This document shows, piece after piece, positions 36,727 through 44,343 of a DNA stretch of 62,089 bases. The DNA lies in assembly GCF_018449435.1 (NCBI RefSeq), contig NZ_JAHCMU010000024.1, forward strand, positions 1 through 62,089. The letters are read 5' to 3'. Numbering within the stretch: position 1 is the first letter of the stretch; every line of letters starts with the position of its first letter. This DNA is from Flagellimonas sp. 389 (GTDB lineage Bacteria > Bacteroidota > Bacteroidia > Flavobacteriales > Flavobacteriaceae). The notes beneath the pieces are model-generated. The model saw only the letters and a list, made by a program, of their open reading frames with translations, was not told the origin of the DNA and did not search any database. A program made the position numbers and the translations under genes.

Positions 36727-37830
36727 ATGGAAAAGGATACCATCCGATTTTCAAGAAAAGATTCAGCACAATTTTTTAGAACACTTAACAAGAGAGTAAA
36801 CCAGTATTTTAGTGATAATAAGATAAAGAAAACAGGAAATTGGAAACTTCACCTTAAAACTATCGTGATGTTCGCCGTTTTCTTAGCTCCATACTTCTTA
36901 ATGTTGACCTTGAACCTTCCTTTTTGGGGTTATTTATTATTGTCCATCACTATGGGCGTAGGTATGGCCGGTGTTGGAATGAATGTAATGCACGATGGCA
37001 ATCACGGGTCATATTCCAACAAAAAATGGGTCAACAAATTAATGGGAGGCAGTATTTATATTTTGGCGGGCAATGTCTACAACTGGCAGGTGCAGCATAA
37101 CGTACTGCACCATACGTACACGAATATCCATGAACATGACGAAGACATGGAAGCGGGTAGAATACTGCGTTTCTCCAAGCATGCAGAATGGCAAAAACAC
37201 CATAAATTCCAGCACTTTTATTCCATATTCCTTTATGGGCTATTGACCTTTAATTGGGCCATCACAACCGATTTTCAACAAATGTATCGGTATATGAAAA
37301 GAAAGCTATCCTACGGAAAACTTCCCAACCCGGTTATAAATTGGAGTACGCTGGTTATTACAAAAGTAATTTACATTACCGTTTGGATCGTACTGCCACT
37401 CATATTTGTAGATATTGCTTGGTGGCAAGTATTACTTGGGTTTTTCATTATGCATTATGTTGCTGGTGTCATATTGAGTGTTGTATTTCAGTTGGCACAT
37501 ATTGTTGACCATGCAGAGACTCCCCTACCTGATGAACACGGAACCATGAAAAATACGTGGGCCATTCATCAATTGGCAACAACGGTAAATTTTGGCACTA
37601 AAAATAGGATTGTGAATTGGTTCACAGGTGGTTTGAACCATCAAGTAGAGCATCATATTTTCCCTAATATCAGTCATATTCACTATACCAATATTTCCAA
37701 GATTGTAAAGCAGACTGCCAAGGAGTTTAATTTGCCGTACCACGAGTACAAAACTACCAGAAAGGCCATCATTTCACACTTCAAACATTTAAAGGAACTA
37801 GGCAAAAACCCAGCACTACAATACCAATAA
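36727..37830 (+). CDS. Membrane fatty acid desaturase
   Basis: This 367-residue membrane di-iron enzyme introduces a double bond into acyl chains. The three His boxes are HDGNH (89-93), HNVLHH (124-129) and the C-terminal NHQVEHHIFP, whose Q-x-x-HH form is typical of front-end and related acyl-lipid desaturases. Four hydrophobic helices flank the boxes. It would adjust membrane fluidity. The N-terminus has no cytochrome b5 domain, so an external ferredoxin or reductase is needed. The aminotransferase gene starts 14 bases downstream and may share the transcript. The exact position of the double bond cannot be told. Confidence 0.9.
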   Translation: MEKDTIRFSRKDSAQFFRTLNKRVNQYFSDNKIKKTGNWKLHLKTIVMFAVFLAPYFLMLTLNLPFWGYLLLSITMGVGMAGVGMNVMHDGNHGSYSNKKWVNKLMGGSIYILAGNVYNWQVQHNVLHHTYTNIHEHDEDMEAGRILRFSKHAEWQKHHKFQHFYSIFLYGLLTFNWAITTDFQQMYRYMKRKLSYGKLPNPVINWSTLVITKVIYITVWIVLPLIFVDIAWWQVLLGFFIMHYVAGVILSVVFQLAHIVDHAETPLPDEHGTMKNTWAIHQLATTVNFGTKNRIVNWFTGGLNHQVEHHIFPNISHIHYTNISKIVKQTAKEFNLPYHEYKTTRKAIISHFKHLKELGKNPALQYQ

Positions 37831-37843
37831 AACAGCAAAACCA

Positions 37844-39034
37844 ATGAGCGACCAACTTTCTGAAAGAATAAATAACCTTGTTCCTTCAGCAACCCTTGAA
37901 ATGGCTGCAAAAGCCAGAGAACTTAGAGCATCTGGAAAAGATATTATTGGCCTAAGTCTAGGCGAGCCTGACTTTAATACTCCTGATTATATAAAGGACG
38001 CTGCAATACAAGCCGTAAAAGATGGTTACAACTCTTACACTCCCGTAGATGGTTATGTGGAGTTGAAGGATGCCATTATCACAAAGTTCAAAAGAGATAA
38101 TGGTCTAAATTATGAACGCGCACAAATCGTTGTTTCCACTGGCGCAAAGCAAGCGCTGTACAATGTAGCACAGGCCTGCTTAAATCAAGGGGATGAAGTA
38201 ATTTTGCCCTGTCCATACTGGGTAAGCTACAGCGATATCGTTAAACTTTCCGACGGTGTTCCCATTGAAGTTAAAACGTCCATCGACAATAACTTTAAAA
38301 TGACACCTGAGCAATTGGAGGCGGCAATCACACCAAAAACCAAAATGCTGTGGTACAGTTCACCATGCAACCCAAGCGGCTCTATCTATAGCAAAGAAGA
38401 ATTGAGAGGTTTGGCCGATGTCCTGAAAAAATATCCTAAAATTATAGTGGTCAGTGATGAGATCTATGAGCACATCAATTACGGTGTAACTACACATGCA
38501 TCTATGGCTGCTTTTGAAGATATGTACGACCGTACCGTTACCATAAATGGTGTTGCAAAAGCTTTCGCGATGACCGGATGGCGAATAGGTTATATTGGAG
38601 CTCCCAGCTATATAGCAAGAGCATGTAACAAGTTACAAGGTCAAGTTACAAGCGGTGCCAATTGTATTGCGCAACGTGCCGTAATCACTGCGCTATTGGA
38701 ATCTCCAAGTCGTGTTCAATATATGGTGGATGAGTTTAAAAATCGCAGAAAACTTATTTTAGAATTGTTGAACAATATAGACGGTTTTAAATGCAATGAA
38801 CCGGAAGGTGCTTTTTACGTTTACCCCGATGTTACCGCTTTCTTTGGAAAAACATTTAATGGCAAAACAATAAACAATGCATCTGACTTTGCCATGTATT
38901 TATTGGAAGAAGCCAATGTAGCAACGGTCACCGGTGATGCCTTTGGTAATGGCAACAGTATTCGTATTTCCTATGCAGCAAGCGAAGAACATATTAGGGA
39001 AGCTATTTCTAGAATTTCCGATTCAGTAGAATAA
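37844..39034 (+). CDS. aspC: Class I aminotransferase (aspartate aminotransferase type)
   Basis: This 396-residue PLP enzyme of the I-gamma type moves an amino group between aspartate and 2-oxoglutarate. It has the substrate-binding GEPDFNTP, the aromatic stretch LPCPYWVSY, SDEIYEHI with the PLP-binding Asp, and the Schiff-base Lys in NGVAKAFAMTGWRIGY. Arg in SIRISYA near the C-terminus binds the substrate carboxylate. A prephenate or other aromatic specificity is possible in this subgroup. A terminator follows at 39054. Confidence 0.9.
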   Translation: MSDQLSERINNLVPSATLEMAAKARELRASGKDIIGLSLGEPDFNTPDYIKDAAIQAVKDGYNSYTPVDGYVELKDAIITKFKRDNGLNYERAQIVVSTGAKQALYNVAQACLNQGDEVILPCPYWVSYSDIVKLSDGVPIEVKTSIDNNFKMTPEQLEAAITPKTKMLWYSSPCNPSGSIYSKEELRGLADVLKKYPKIIVVSDEIYEHINYGVTTHASMAAFEDMYDRTVTINGVAKAFAMTGWRIGYIGAPSYIARACNKLQGQVTSGANCIAQRAVITALLESPSRVQYMVDEFKNRRKLILELLNNIDGFKCNEPEGAFYVYPDVTAFFGKTFNGKTINNASDFAMYLLEEANVATVTGDAFGNGNSIRISYAASEEHIREAISRISDSVE

Positions 39035-39053
39035 GATTATAAAAAAGTAGAAT

Positions 39054-39091
39054 ACCCTTCAGTTAAGTTTTAATTGAAGGGTTATTTTTTT
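39054..39091. terminator. Terminator between the aminotransferase and trkH
   Basis: The arms ACCCTTCAGTTAA and TTAATTGAAGGGT (39054-39066 and 39070-39082, one mismatch) are followed by a seven-T run on the plus strand. It lies at the convergent ends of both genes. Confidence 0.85.
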
Positions 39092-40580
39092 ACACCTTTT
39101 TCCAAAAGTATGGTGTTAAAATAATTAGTACGGTAAAAAGTTCCAACCTACCTAGCAGCATTAAAAATCCACACCACCATTTACCGGCATCGGGCAGACT
39201 GTTATAATTACTTACCGGGTTTAAGGTCCCCAAAGCTGGGCCTACATTGCCCAAGGAAGAGGCAGAGCCTCCTATTGCAGATACAAAATCCAGACCCATA
39301 GAACCTAATATTAAAGACCCAATGATAAAAAGTAACATGTAGAGTACAAAAAATGCAATAATGTTGTACACAATATGTTCCGAAACTGTCTTCTCATTAT
39401 AACGTACAGGTATAATTGCGTTCGTGTGGAGGGTTCTCTTGAACTCCAAGAGGCCATTTTTTATAATCAGTAAATGTCGCATCACTTTTATCCCACCTGC
39501 AGTGGAACCCGCGGAACCTCCCAAAAACATTAATCCAAAGAAAAAAATGGTTAAAAAAGGTGTCCAACTGGTAAAATCAGCCGTAACAAATCCTGTGGTC
39601 GTAACTACCGCAATAACTTGAAAAAGCGCATGCCTAAATGCACTTTCTGCTGGCCCAAAAACCATCGGATGAAAATCAGATACCGGAACATTGGCCTTAA
39701 AATATACAACCACGGCAGCAATAATCGTGAATAATATGATAAAACCGGCATAGTACTTAAACTCTTCATCCTTGATGATTCGCTGTACTTTTCCCGTGAA
39801 GGCAAAATAACTAAGGACAAAATTACTTCCTGCCAAGAACATAAATAAGATTGTTATGTACTGGACCATAGGTTGATCGTTCCAATAAGCCAAACTGGTA
39901 TTTTTTGTAGAAAACCCACCAGTGGACAGTGTGGCCAATGAGTGGTTTATAGCATCAAAAAAGGACATACCGGCCAACTTTAACAGAATAGTTTCGGCTA
40001 CGGTGTACCCAAAATAAATAAGCCATAACCGTTTTGCAGTATCTGTAATTCTTGGGTGCAATTTATCCCCTCCAGGTCCTGGCGCTTCAGCAGAAAACAA
40101 CTGCATACCTCCAATTCCTAAAAGCGGGAGAATGGCGATGGCCAAAACGATAATACCCATTCCCCCGATCCAATGGGTAAGGCTTCGCCATAAAAGAATG
40201 CCCTCTGGCATGGCCTCAATATCATCTAATATGGATGCCCCTGTTGTAGTATAACCAGATATAGTTTCAAAAAATGCATCGGTTACCGAAGGAATGGTAC
40301 CTGAAAAAAGATAAGGTAACGCTCCAGAAATGGACATAATTATCCATCCAAAAGTCACTACGATATACCCTTCTTTTCGCTTGACCTCTTTTTTATGGTC
40401 TCTGGTATAGAACATGGCCATGACGCCAACTAGCATAGTCACTACCGCAGCAAGAGTAATGTCCAATGTTGCACCGTCTTTATAAATGCCACTTACAAAA
40501 GCCGCCAATAACATAAAGGAGCCATTGCAAAGCATCAACAACCCCATAATATGAACAATAATTCGGGTATTAAGTCGCAT
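39090..40580 (-). CDS. trkH: TrkH-type potassium uptake membrane subunit
   Basis: This 496-residue membrane protein has the four-fold repeated pore structure of Trk/Ktr transporters. Pore loops with the selectivity glycines are visible at ETISGYTTTGAS, HSLATLSTGGFS, TTTGFVTADF and ASSLGNVGPALG. It brings in K+ using the ion gradient and is gated by TrkA. The ATG overlaps the trkA stop (TAATG), so both are made together. The stop is just past the shared terminator. Confidence 0.95.
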   Translation of the reverse strand: MRLNTRIIVHIMGLLMLCNGSFMLLAAFVSGIYKDGATLDITLAAVVTMLVGVMAMFYTRDHKKEVKRKEGYIVVTFGWIIMSISGALPYLFSGTIPSVTDAFFETISGYTTTGASILDDIEAMPEGILLWRSLTHWIGGMGIIVLAIAILPLLGIGGMQLFSAEAPGPGGDKLHPRITDTAKRLWLIYFGYTVAETILLKLAGMSFFDAINHSLATLSTGGFSTKNTSLAYWNDQPMVQYITILFMFLAGSNFVLSYFAFTGKVQRIIKDEEFKYYAGFIILFTIIAAVVVYFKANVPVSDFHPMVFGPAESAFRHALFQVIAVVTTTGFVTADFTSWTPFLTIFFFGLMFLGGSAGSTAGGIKVMRHLLIIKNGLLEFKRTLHTNAIIPVRYNEKTVSEHIVYNIIAFFVLYMLLFIIGSLILGSMGLDFVSAIGGSASSLGNVGPALGTLNPVSNYNSLPDAGKWWCGFLMLLGRLELFTVLIILTPYFWKKV

Positions 40581-41929
40581 TATAAGAATAGCTTTTCGAT
40601 ACGTGGAATGGCTTTTGGAAGACAGCAGACAACCACGCGATCACCTTTCATAATTTTAAAATCACCTAGTGCAATAATTCCTTTTCCATCCCTAATTACA
40701 CCGCCAATGCTTGCTTCCCTAGGAAAATCAAGTTCACGGATAATCTCTCCGTTCACCAAGGAGGTAGCATTAACTTCGAACTCTAGTATCTCTGCATTCA
40801 GATTACTTAATCGTGTCAATGCCAGTACCTGACCTCTTCTTATGTATCTAAATATATTATTTGCGGCCAGTAGTTTTTTATTAATAAGTGTATCAACCCC
40901 AATAGAGTGGGAAAGTTGAAAATAGTCCATATTCTCCACTAACGCTATGGTCTTTTTTATATTCTTGGATTTAGCTACAAGACAGGACATGATATTGGTT
41001 TCGGAATTTCCCGTAACTGCTATAAAGGCATCCATGGACTCTAAACTTTCTTCTTCCAAAAGCTCAACATTTCGTCCATCACCGTTAATGACCAAAGCGT
41101 ATGGAAGCTCATCTGCTATATCGAATGCTTTCTCTTTATTCTTTTCTATGAGTTTGACGTTGAATTTTTTACTGCAAAGGTCACGGGCCGTTTTGAAACC
41201 TACCTTACTCCCACCAAGGATCATGACATTCTTGATATCCTTCTTTTCCATCCCCGTAAGCTTGTAGAGTTCATCCACACCTCCTGCCGAGGTGATAAAA
41301 TACACTTGATCTCCTTCTTTAAAAACGGTATCTCCCCTTGGAATTAAGGTATACTGAGTCCCCATTCGCTGCAATGCTATGGGCATAAAATGAAGCTCGG
41401 GAAAAATTTTGGCAGCTTCTTTTACCATTTTGCCAACAAACGGTGCCGATTTTGGCAAGAATACCCCAACCATGGTCAATAGACCATTCTCAAATTCATA
41501 AGTATCATTAAAAGCAGACTGGTTCAACAATAGTTGTATTTCTGTTGCTGCCAATTCTTCAGGAGAAATCAACTCATCTATACCCAATTCATCAAACTTA
41601 ATGAGTTCCCGGTTATCCATGAATTCGGTATTGGAAATTCTGGCGATGGTTTTTTTACTTCCCAACTGTTTTGCCAACAAACATAGCGTTAGATTGGTCG
41701 TTTCGGACGCTGTAACACCAATGACCAAACTAGAGGTCTCCACCTTGGCATCGCGCAAGACCTCAATAGAGGTTGCATCTCCTCGCAATACCTTTATATC
41801 CAAATGATTGTCCGCATAGGAAAGACTTTCCTTATCGGTATCTATCAAAGTAATCTCTTGCGCTTCATACGACAGAAGCTTCGCCAAATGAAAACCTACC
41901 TCACCTGCTCCAGCAATTATAATCTTCAT
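40580..41929 (-). CDS. trkA: Trk system potassium transporter regulatory subunit TrkA
   Basis: This 449-residue cytoplasmic protein holds two RCK units, each a Rossmann NAD-binding domain plus a TrkA-C domain. The first begins MKIIIAGAGEVGFHLAKLL and the second near residue 231 with NVMILGGSKVGFKTA. It gates TrkH in response to nucleotides. The pair trkA-trkH is on the minus strand, divergent from ubiE. No good -7 box is seen in the 196 bases upstream. Confidence 0.95.
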   Translation of the reverse strand: MKIIIAGAGEVGFHLAKLLSYEAQEITLIDTDKESLSYADNHLDIKVLRGDATSIEVLRDAKVETSSLVIGVTASETTNLTLCLLAKQLGSKKTIARISNTEFMDNRELIKFDELGIDELISPEELAATEIQLLLNQSAFNDTYEFENGLLTMVGVFLPKSAPFVGKMVKEAAKIFPELHFMPIALQRMGTQYTLIPRGDTVFKEGDQVYFITSAGGVDELYKLTGMEKKDIKNVMILGGSKVGFKTARDLCSKKFNVKLIEKNKEKAFDIADELPYALVINGDGRNVELLEEESLESMDAFIAVTGNSETNIMSCLVAKSKNIKKTIALVENMDYFQLSHSIGVDTLINKKLLAANNIFRYIRRGQVLALTRLSNLNAEILEFEVNATSLVNGEIIRELDFPREASIGGVIRDGKGIIALGDFKIMKGDRVVVCCLPKAIPRIEKLFL

Positions 41930-42073
41930 TGATTAAAATAAGATGTTTCTAAATAAATTCAATTTGTAGTGTTCAGATGGTACAAAAGAATAGTGACCTT
42001 GTCCTAAAAGACGAATACATAGCATAATACGGAAAAGCTTTCCTGTGATATTTGGTAAAATTACATAATTATT

Positions 42074-42109
42074 TTTGTACATCTCCAATATACCTAAGTT
42101 GTATATTTG
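42074..42109 (+). promoter_or_regulatory. Promoter of ubiE/menG
   Basis: TTTG at 42074-42077 and TATATTTG at 42102-42109 (24 bases apart, slightly long) precede the ATG at 42126 by 16 bases. Confidence 0.4.
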
Positions 42110-42125
42110 CCAGCAAATTAAGTGC

Positions 42126-42854
42126 ATGTCCGAAAAAGTTACGCCCTATAAAGATTCTGAGCTTGGAAAGAAGGAACAGGTAAAGAAGATGTTCGATGCT
42201 ATTTCCAAAAATTATGATGGCCTTAATCGAGTAATATCTTTGGGGATTGACCTTAAATGGAGAAAACGGGTAGTAGCCATTTTGAAAGATAAAGCTCCAA
42301 AGACTATTTTGGACATTGCAACAGGAACCGGTGATTTGGCAATCGCCATGAAAGCTACGGGTGCCGAAAGAATAGTCGGTTTGGATATTTCTCCCGGAAT
42401 GTTGGAAGTAGGCAAGCATAAGGTAGCGAAAAAAAAGCTTAAGGACATTGTGGAAATGGTGGTCGGTGACAGTGAAAACCTTTCTTTTGAAGATAACTCG
42501 TTTGATGCCGTTACGGTAGCTTTTGGGGTACGCAATTTTGAAAATCTTGAACGGGGATTGTCAGAAATCTATAGAGTATTAAAACCTGAAGGTAGTTTGG
42601 TCATTCTAGAAACCTCTGTTCCAACGAGAACTCCCTTTAAGCAAGGATATGGTCTCTACTCAAAATATATCCTTACGGGCATAGGAAGACTCTTCTCTAG
42701 GGATAGGTCCGCTTATGACTATTTGAGCGAATCAGCATCTGTTTTCCCTCATGGACAAGAGTTCAACAATATTTTGGCTAAAATTGGGTTTATAGGTATA
42801 GAGAACAGACCCCAGACATTTGGGGTGGCATCTATATATGTCGCTACAAAATAA
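42126..42854 (+). CDS. ubiE: Demethylmenaquinone methyltransferase
   Basis: This 242-residue SAM-dependent enzyme makes the last methylation in menaquinone synthesis. I chose ATG 42126 (MSEKVTPYKDSELGKKEQV); an upstream in-frame ATG at 42075 lies within the promoter. Motif I is ILDIATGTGDLAIAM. The family motifs YDGLNRVISLGID and AFGVRNFENLERGL are present. Called ubiE or menG; Bacteroidota use menaquinone, so menG is the functional name. porT follows 4 bases after, the usual arrangement in Bacteroidota. Confidence 0.96.
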   Translation: MSEKVTPYKDSELGKKEQVKKMFDAISKNYDGLNRVISLGIDLKWRKRVVAILKDKAPKTILDIATGTGDLAIAMKATGAERIVGLDISPGMLEVGKHKVAKKKLKDIVEMVVGDSENLSFEDNSFDAVTVAFGVRNFENLERGLSEIYRVLKPEGSLVILETSVPTRTPFKQGYGLYSKYILTGIGRLFSRDRSAYDYLSESASVFPHGQEFNNILAKIGFIGIENRPQTFGVASIYVATK

Positions 42855-42858
42855 TTTG

Positions 42859-43557
42859 ATGAAAAACGTCCTCATTCTATTAGGCCTACTTGTATTAATG
42901 TGCAACAATGCCAACGCACAATTTAATAAAGACCCCATTCTTAATCTTCAAAACGAAGATTTAAAATTTCTAAACTGGGGGTACTATTTAGGTTTCAATC
43001 AGTATGATTTTCAATTTGAATTCCAGAACGACATAGGCCAAGATGTTTTGGTCGATAAAAGTCTTGGATTTAATGTTGGACTAATCGGTGAAATGCGAAT
43101 AAATGAGTTTTTAGATGTCCGTTTTGAACCAGGCCTACTTTACACTGGCAGAAACTTGGGTTTTCCCGGATTCACTTCCGAAGCAGATGCAATTCGTGAA
43201 GTTAAATCCACCTATATTAGATTTCCATTGCTATTAAAGGTCAGTGCAAAGCGATTTGGGAACTGGAAACCTTTTGTGATTGGTGGTGTTTACACCTCAA
43301 TGAACCTGGGAAGCAAAGAGGATAGTTTAGATGATAATAGCAGTGGTGAATTTAGAATGAAGCAAAATGTATACGGATACGAACTTGGTTTTGGAATCGA
43401 TATTTATACTGAGTATTTTAAATTTTCACCGTCCATACGCGGAGTATTTGCACTTTCAGATGAACTTGTGCCGGACAATGACCCCAACAGTCCGTGGACA
43501 GGAAACATAGATGCCATGCGCACTCGAGGCATCTTCATCAATTTCACGTTCGAGTAA
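42859..43557 (+). CDS. porT: PorT-family outer-membrane beta-barrel protein
   Basis: This 232-residue exported protein has a signal peptide (MKNVLILLGLLVLMCNNANAQ) and beta strands with alternating hydrophobic residues (NWGYYLGFNQYDFQF, FLDVRFEPGLLYTGR, YIRFPLLLKVSAK) of the PorT/outer-membrane barrel type. It follows ubiE, the same order as in other Bacteroidota where this gene is porT, needed for type IX secretion and gliding. I chose ATG 42859, which gives a correct signal peptide. The precise role of PorT in the T9SS is still unclear. Confidence 0.85.
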   Translation: MKNVLILLGLLVLMCNNANAQFNKDPILNLQNEDLKFLNWGYYLGFNQYDFQFEFQNDIGQDVLVDKSLGFNVGLIGEMRINEFLDVRFEPGLLYTGRNLGFPGFTSEADAIREVKSTYIRFPLLLKVSAKRFGNWKPFVIGGVYTSMNLGSKEDSLDDNSSGEFRMKQNVYGYELGFGIDIYTEYFKFSPSIRGVFALSDELVPDNDPNSPWTGNIDAMRTRGIFINFTFE

Positions 43558-43599
43558 TCCCAATAATAAAGTGGCAATCACTCTTATGTTTTTATTGAA

Positions 43600-44319
43600 T
43601 TAACTTCTCCTTATTTCATTTAAAAAAATAGCGGTTGCAGTGGCAACATTTAAACTTTCGGTAGTGTTTTCCCCAAATTGAGGTATTGTAATTCTTTCCT
43701 TTATAATAGCGTTGATTTCCTCTGAAATTCCATTCCCTTCATTTCCCATAACCAAAATCCCTTTCGGTGGTAGCTGTTTAGTATAAATGGCTTCACCATC
43801 CATAAATGTTCCATATACAGGAAGCATTGTTTCATTTAAAAATTTGGGCAAATCCAAATAAGCAATCTCAACTCTTGCAATGGAACCCATAGTAGCTTGC
43901 AGCACTTTGGGATTGTAGCAATCCACTGTATCCAAAGAACATATGAGCTGCCTTATACCAAACCAGTCGCATAACCGAATAATAGTCCCTAAATTTCCTG
44001 GGTCACGAACAGTATCCAGAGCAACTGTCCAATCATCTGTATCAATCTGTCTGCCATCTGGAATATGGAACACGCCCAATATACCATTTGGATTGACCAA
44101 ACTGCTCATCTGTTTTAAAACGGTTTTTGAAACCATCTCAACAGGCCCCAAGCTTTTTATATTTTGTGAATCTTCAGCAAATAACTTGAAAGGCTCAAAA
44201 CCTGCGTCTAAAAGCTCGGTCACTGTCTTTGCCCCCTCAACTACGAACAATTTATGCTGACTTCGGTACTTTTTTTGCTGTAAGCTAGCAACTAGTTTAA
44301 TTTGGTTTTTGGTAACCAT
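43600..44319 (-). CDS. TrmH-family (SpoU) RNA 2'-O-methyltransferase
   Basis: This 239-residue protein has an N-terminal substrate-binding domain (KLFVVEGAKTVTELLDAG, about 20-75) and a C-terminal SPOUT knot with the three family motifs: DTVRDPGNLGTIIR, GILVMGNEGNGIS and TTESLNVATATAIFLNE. It methylates a ribose in rRNA or tRNA; the target base is not clear from sequence. Its ATG is 24 bases from the divergent tamL ATG, so the two 5' regions overlap. Confidence 0.92.
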   Translation of the reverse strand: MVTKNQIKLVASLQQKKYRSQHKLFVVEGAKTVTELLDAGFEPFKLFAEDSQNIKSLGPVEMVSKTVLKQMSSLVNPNGILGVFHIPDGRQIDTDDWTVALDTVRDPGNLGTIIRLCDWFGIRQLICSLDTVDCYNPKVLQATMGSIARVEIAYLDLPKFLNETMLPVYGTFMDGEAIYTKQLPPKGILVMGNEGNGISEEINAIIKERITIPQFGENTTESLNVATATAIFLNEIRRS

Positions 44320-44337
44320 CTAAATCGTGTATTTTTG
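44308..44337 (+). promoter_or_regulatory. Promoter of tamL, inside the start of the rRNA methyltransferase gene
   Basis: TTTG at 44308-44311 and TATTTTTG at 44330-44337 are 18 bases apart. The -33 box is within the first codons of the opposite gene, and the ATG of tamL at 44344 is only 6 bases beyond the -7 box, so the mRNA would be almost leaderless. Confidence 0.5.
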
Positions 44338-44343
44338 GCTTCT

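Noticed and set aside
42075..42125. Longer start for ubiE at 42075
   Set aside because: The extra 17 codons cross the TATATTTG promoter box and match no usual N-terminus; ATG 42126 is better.
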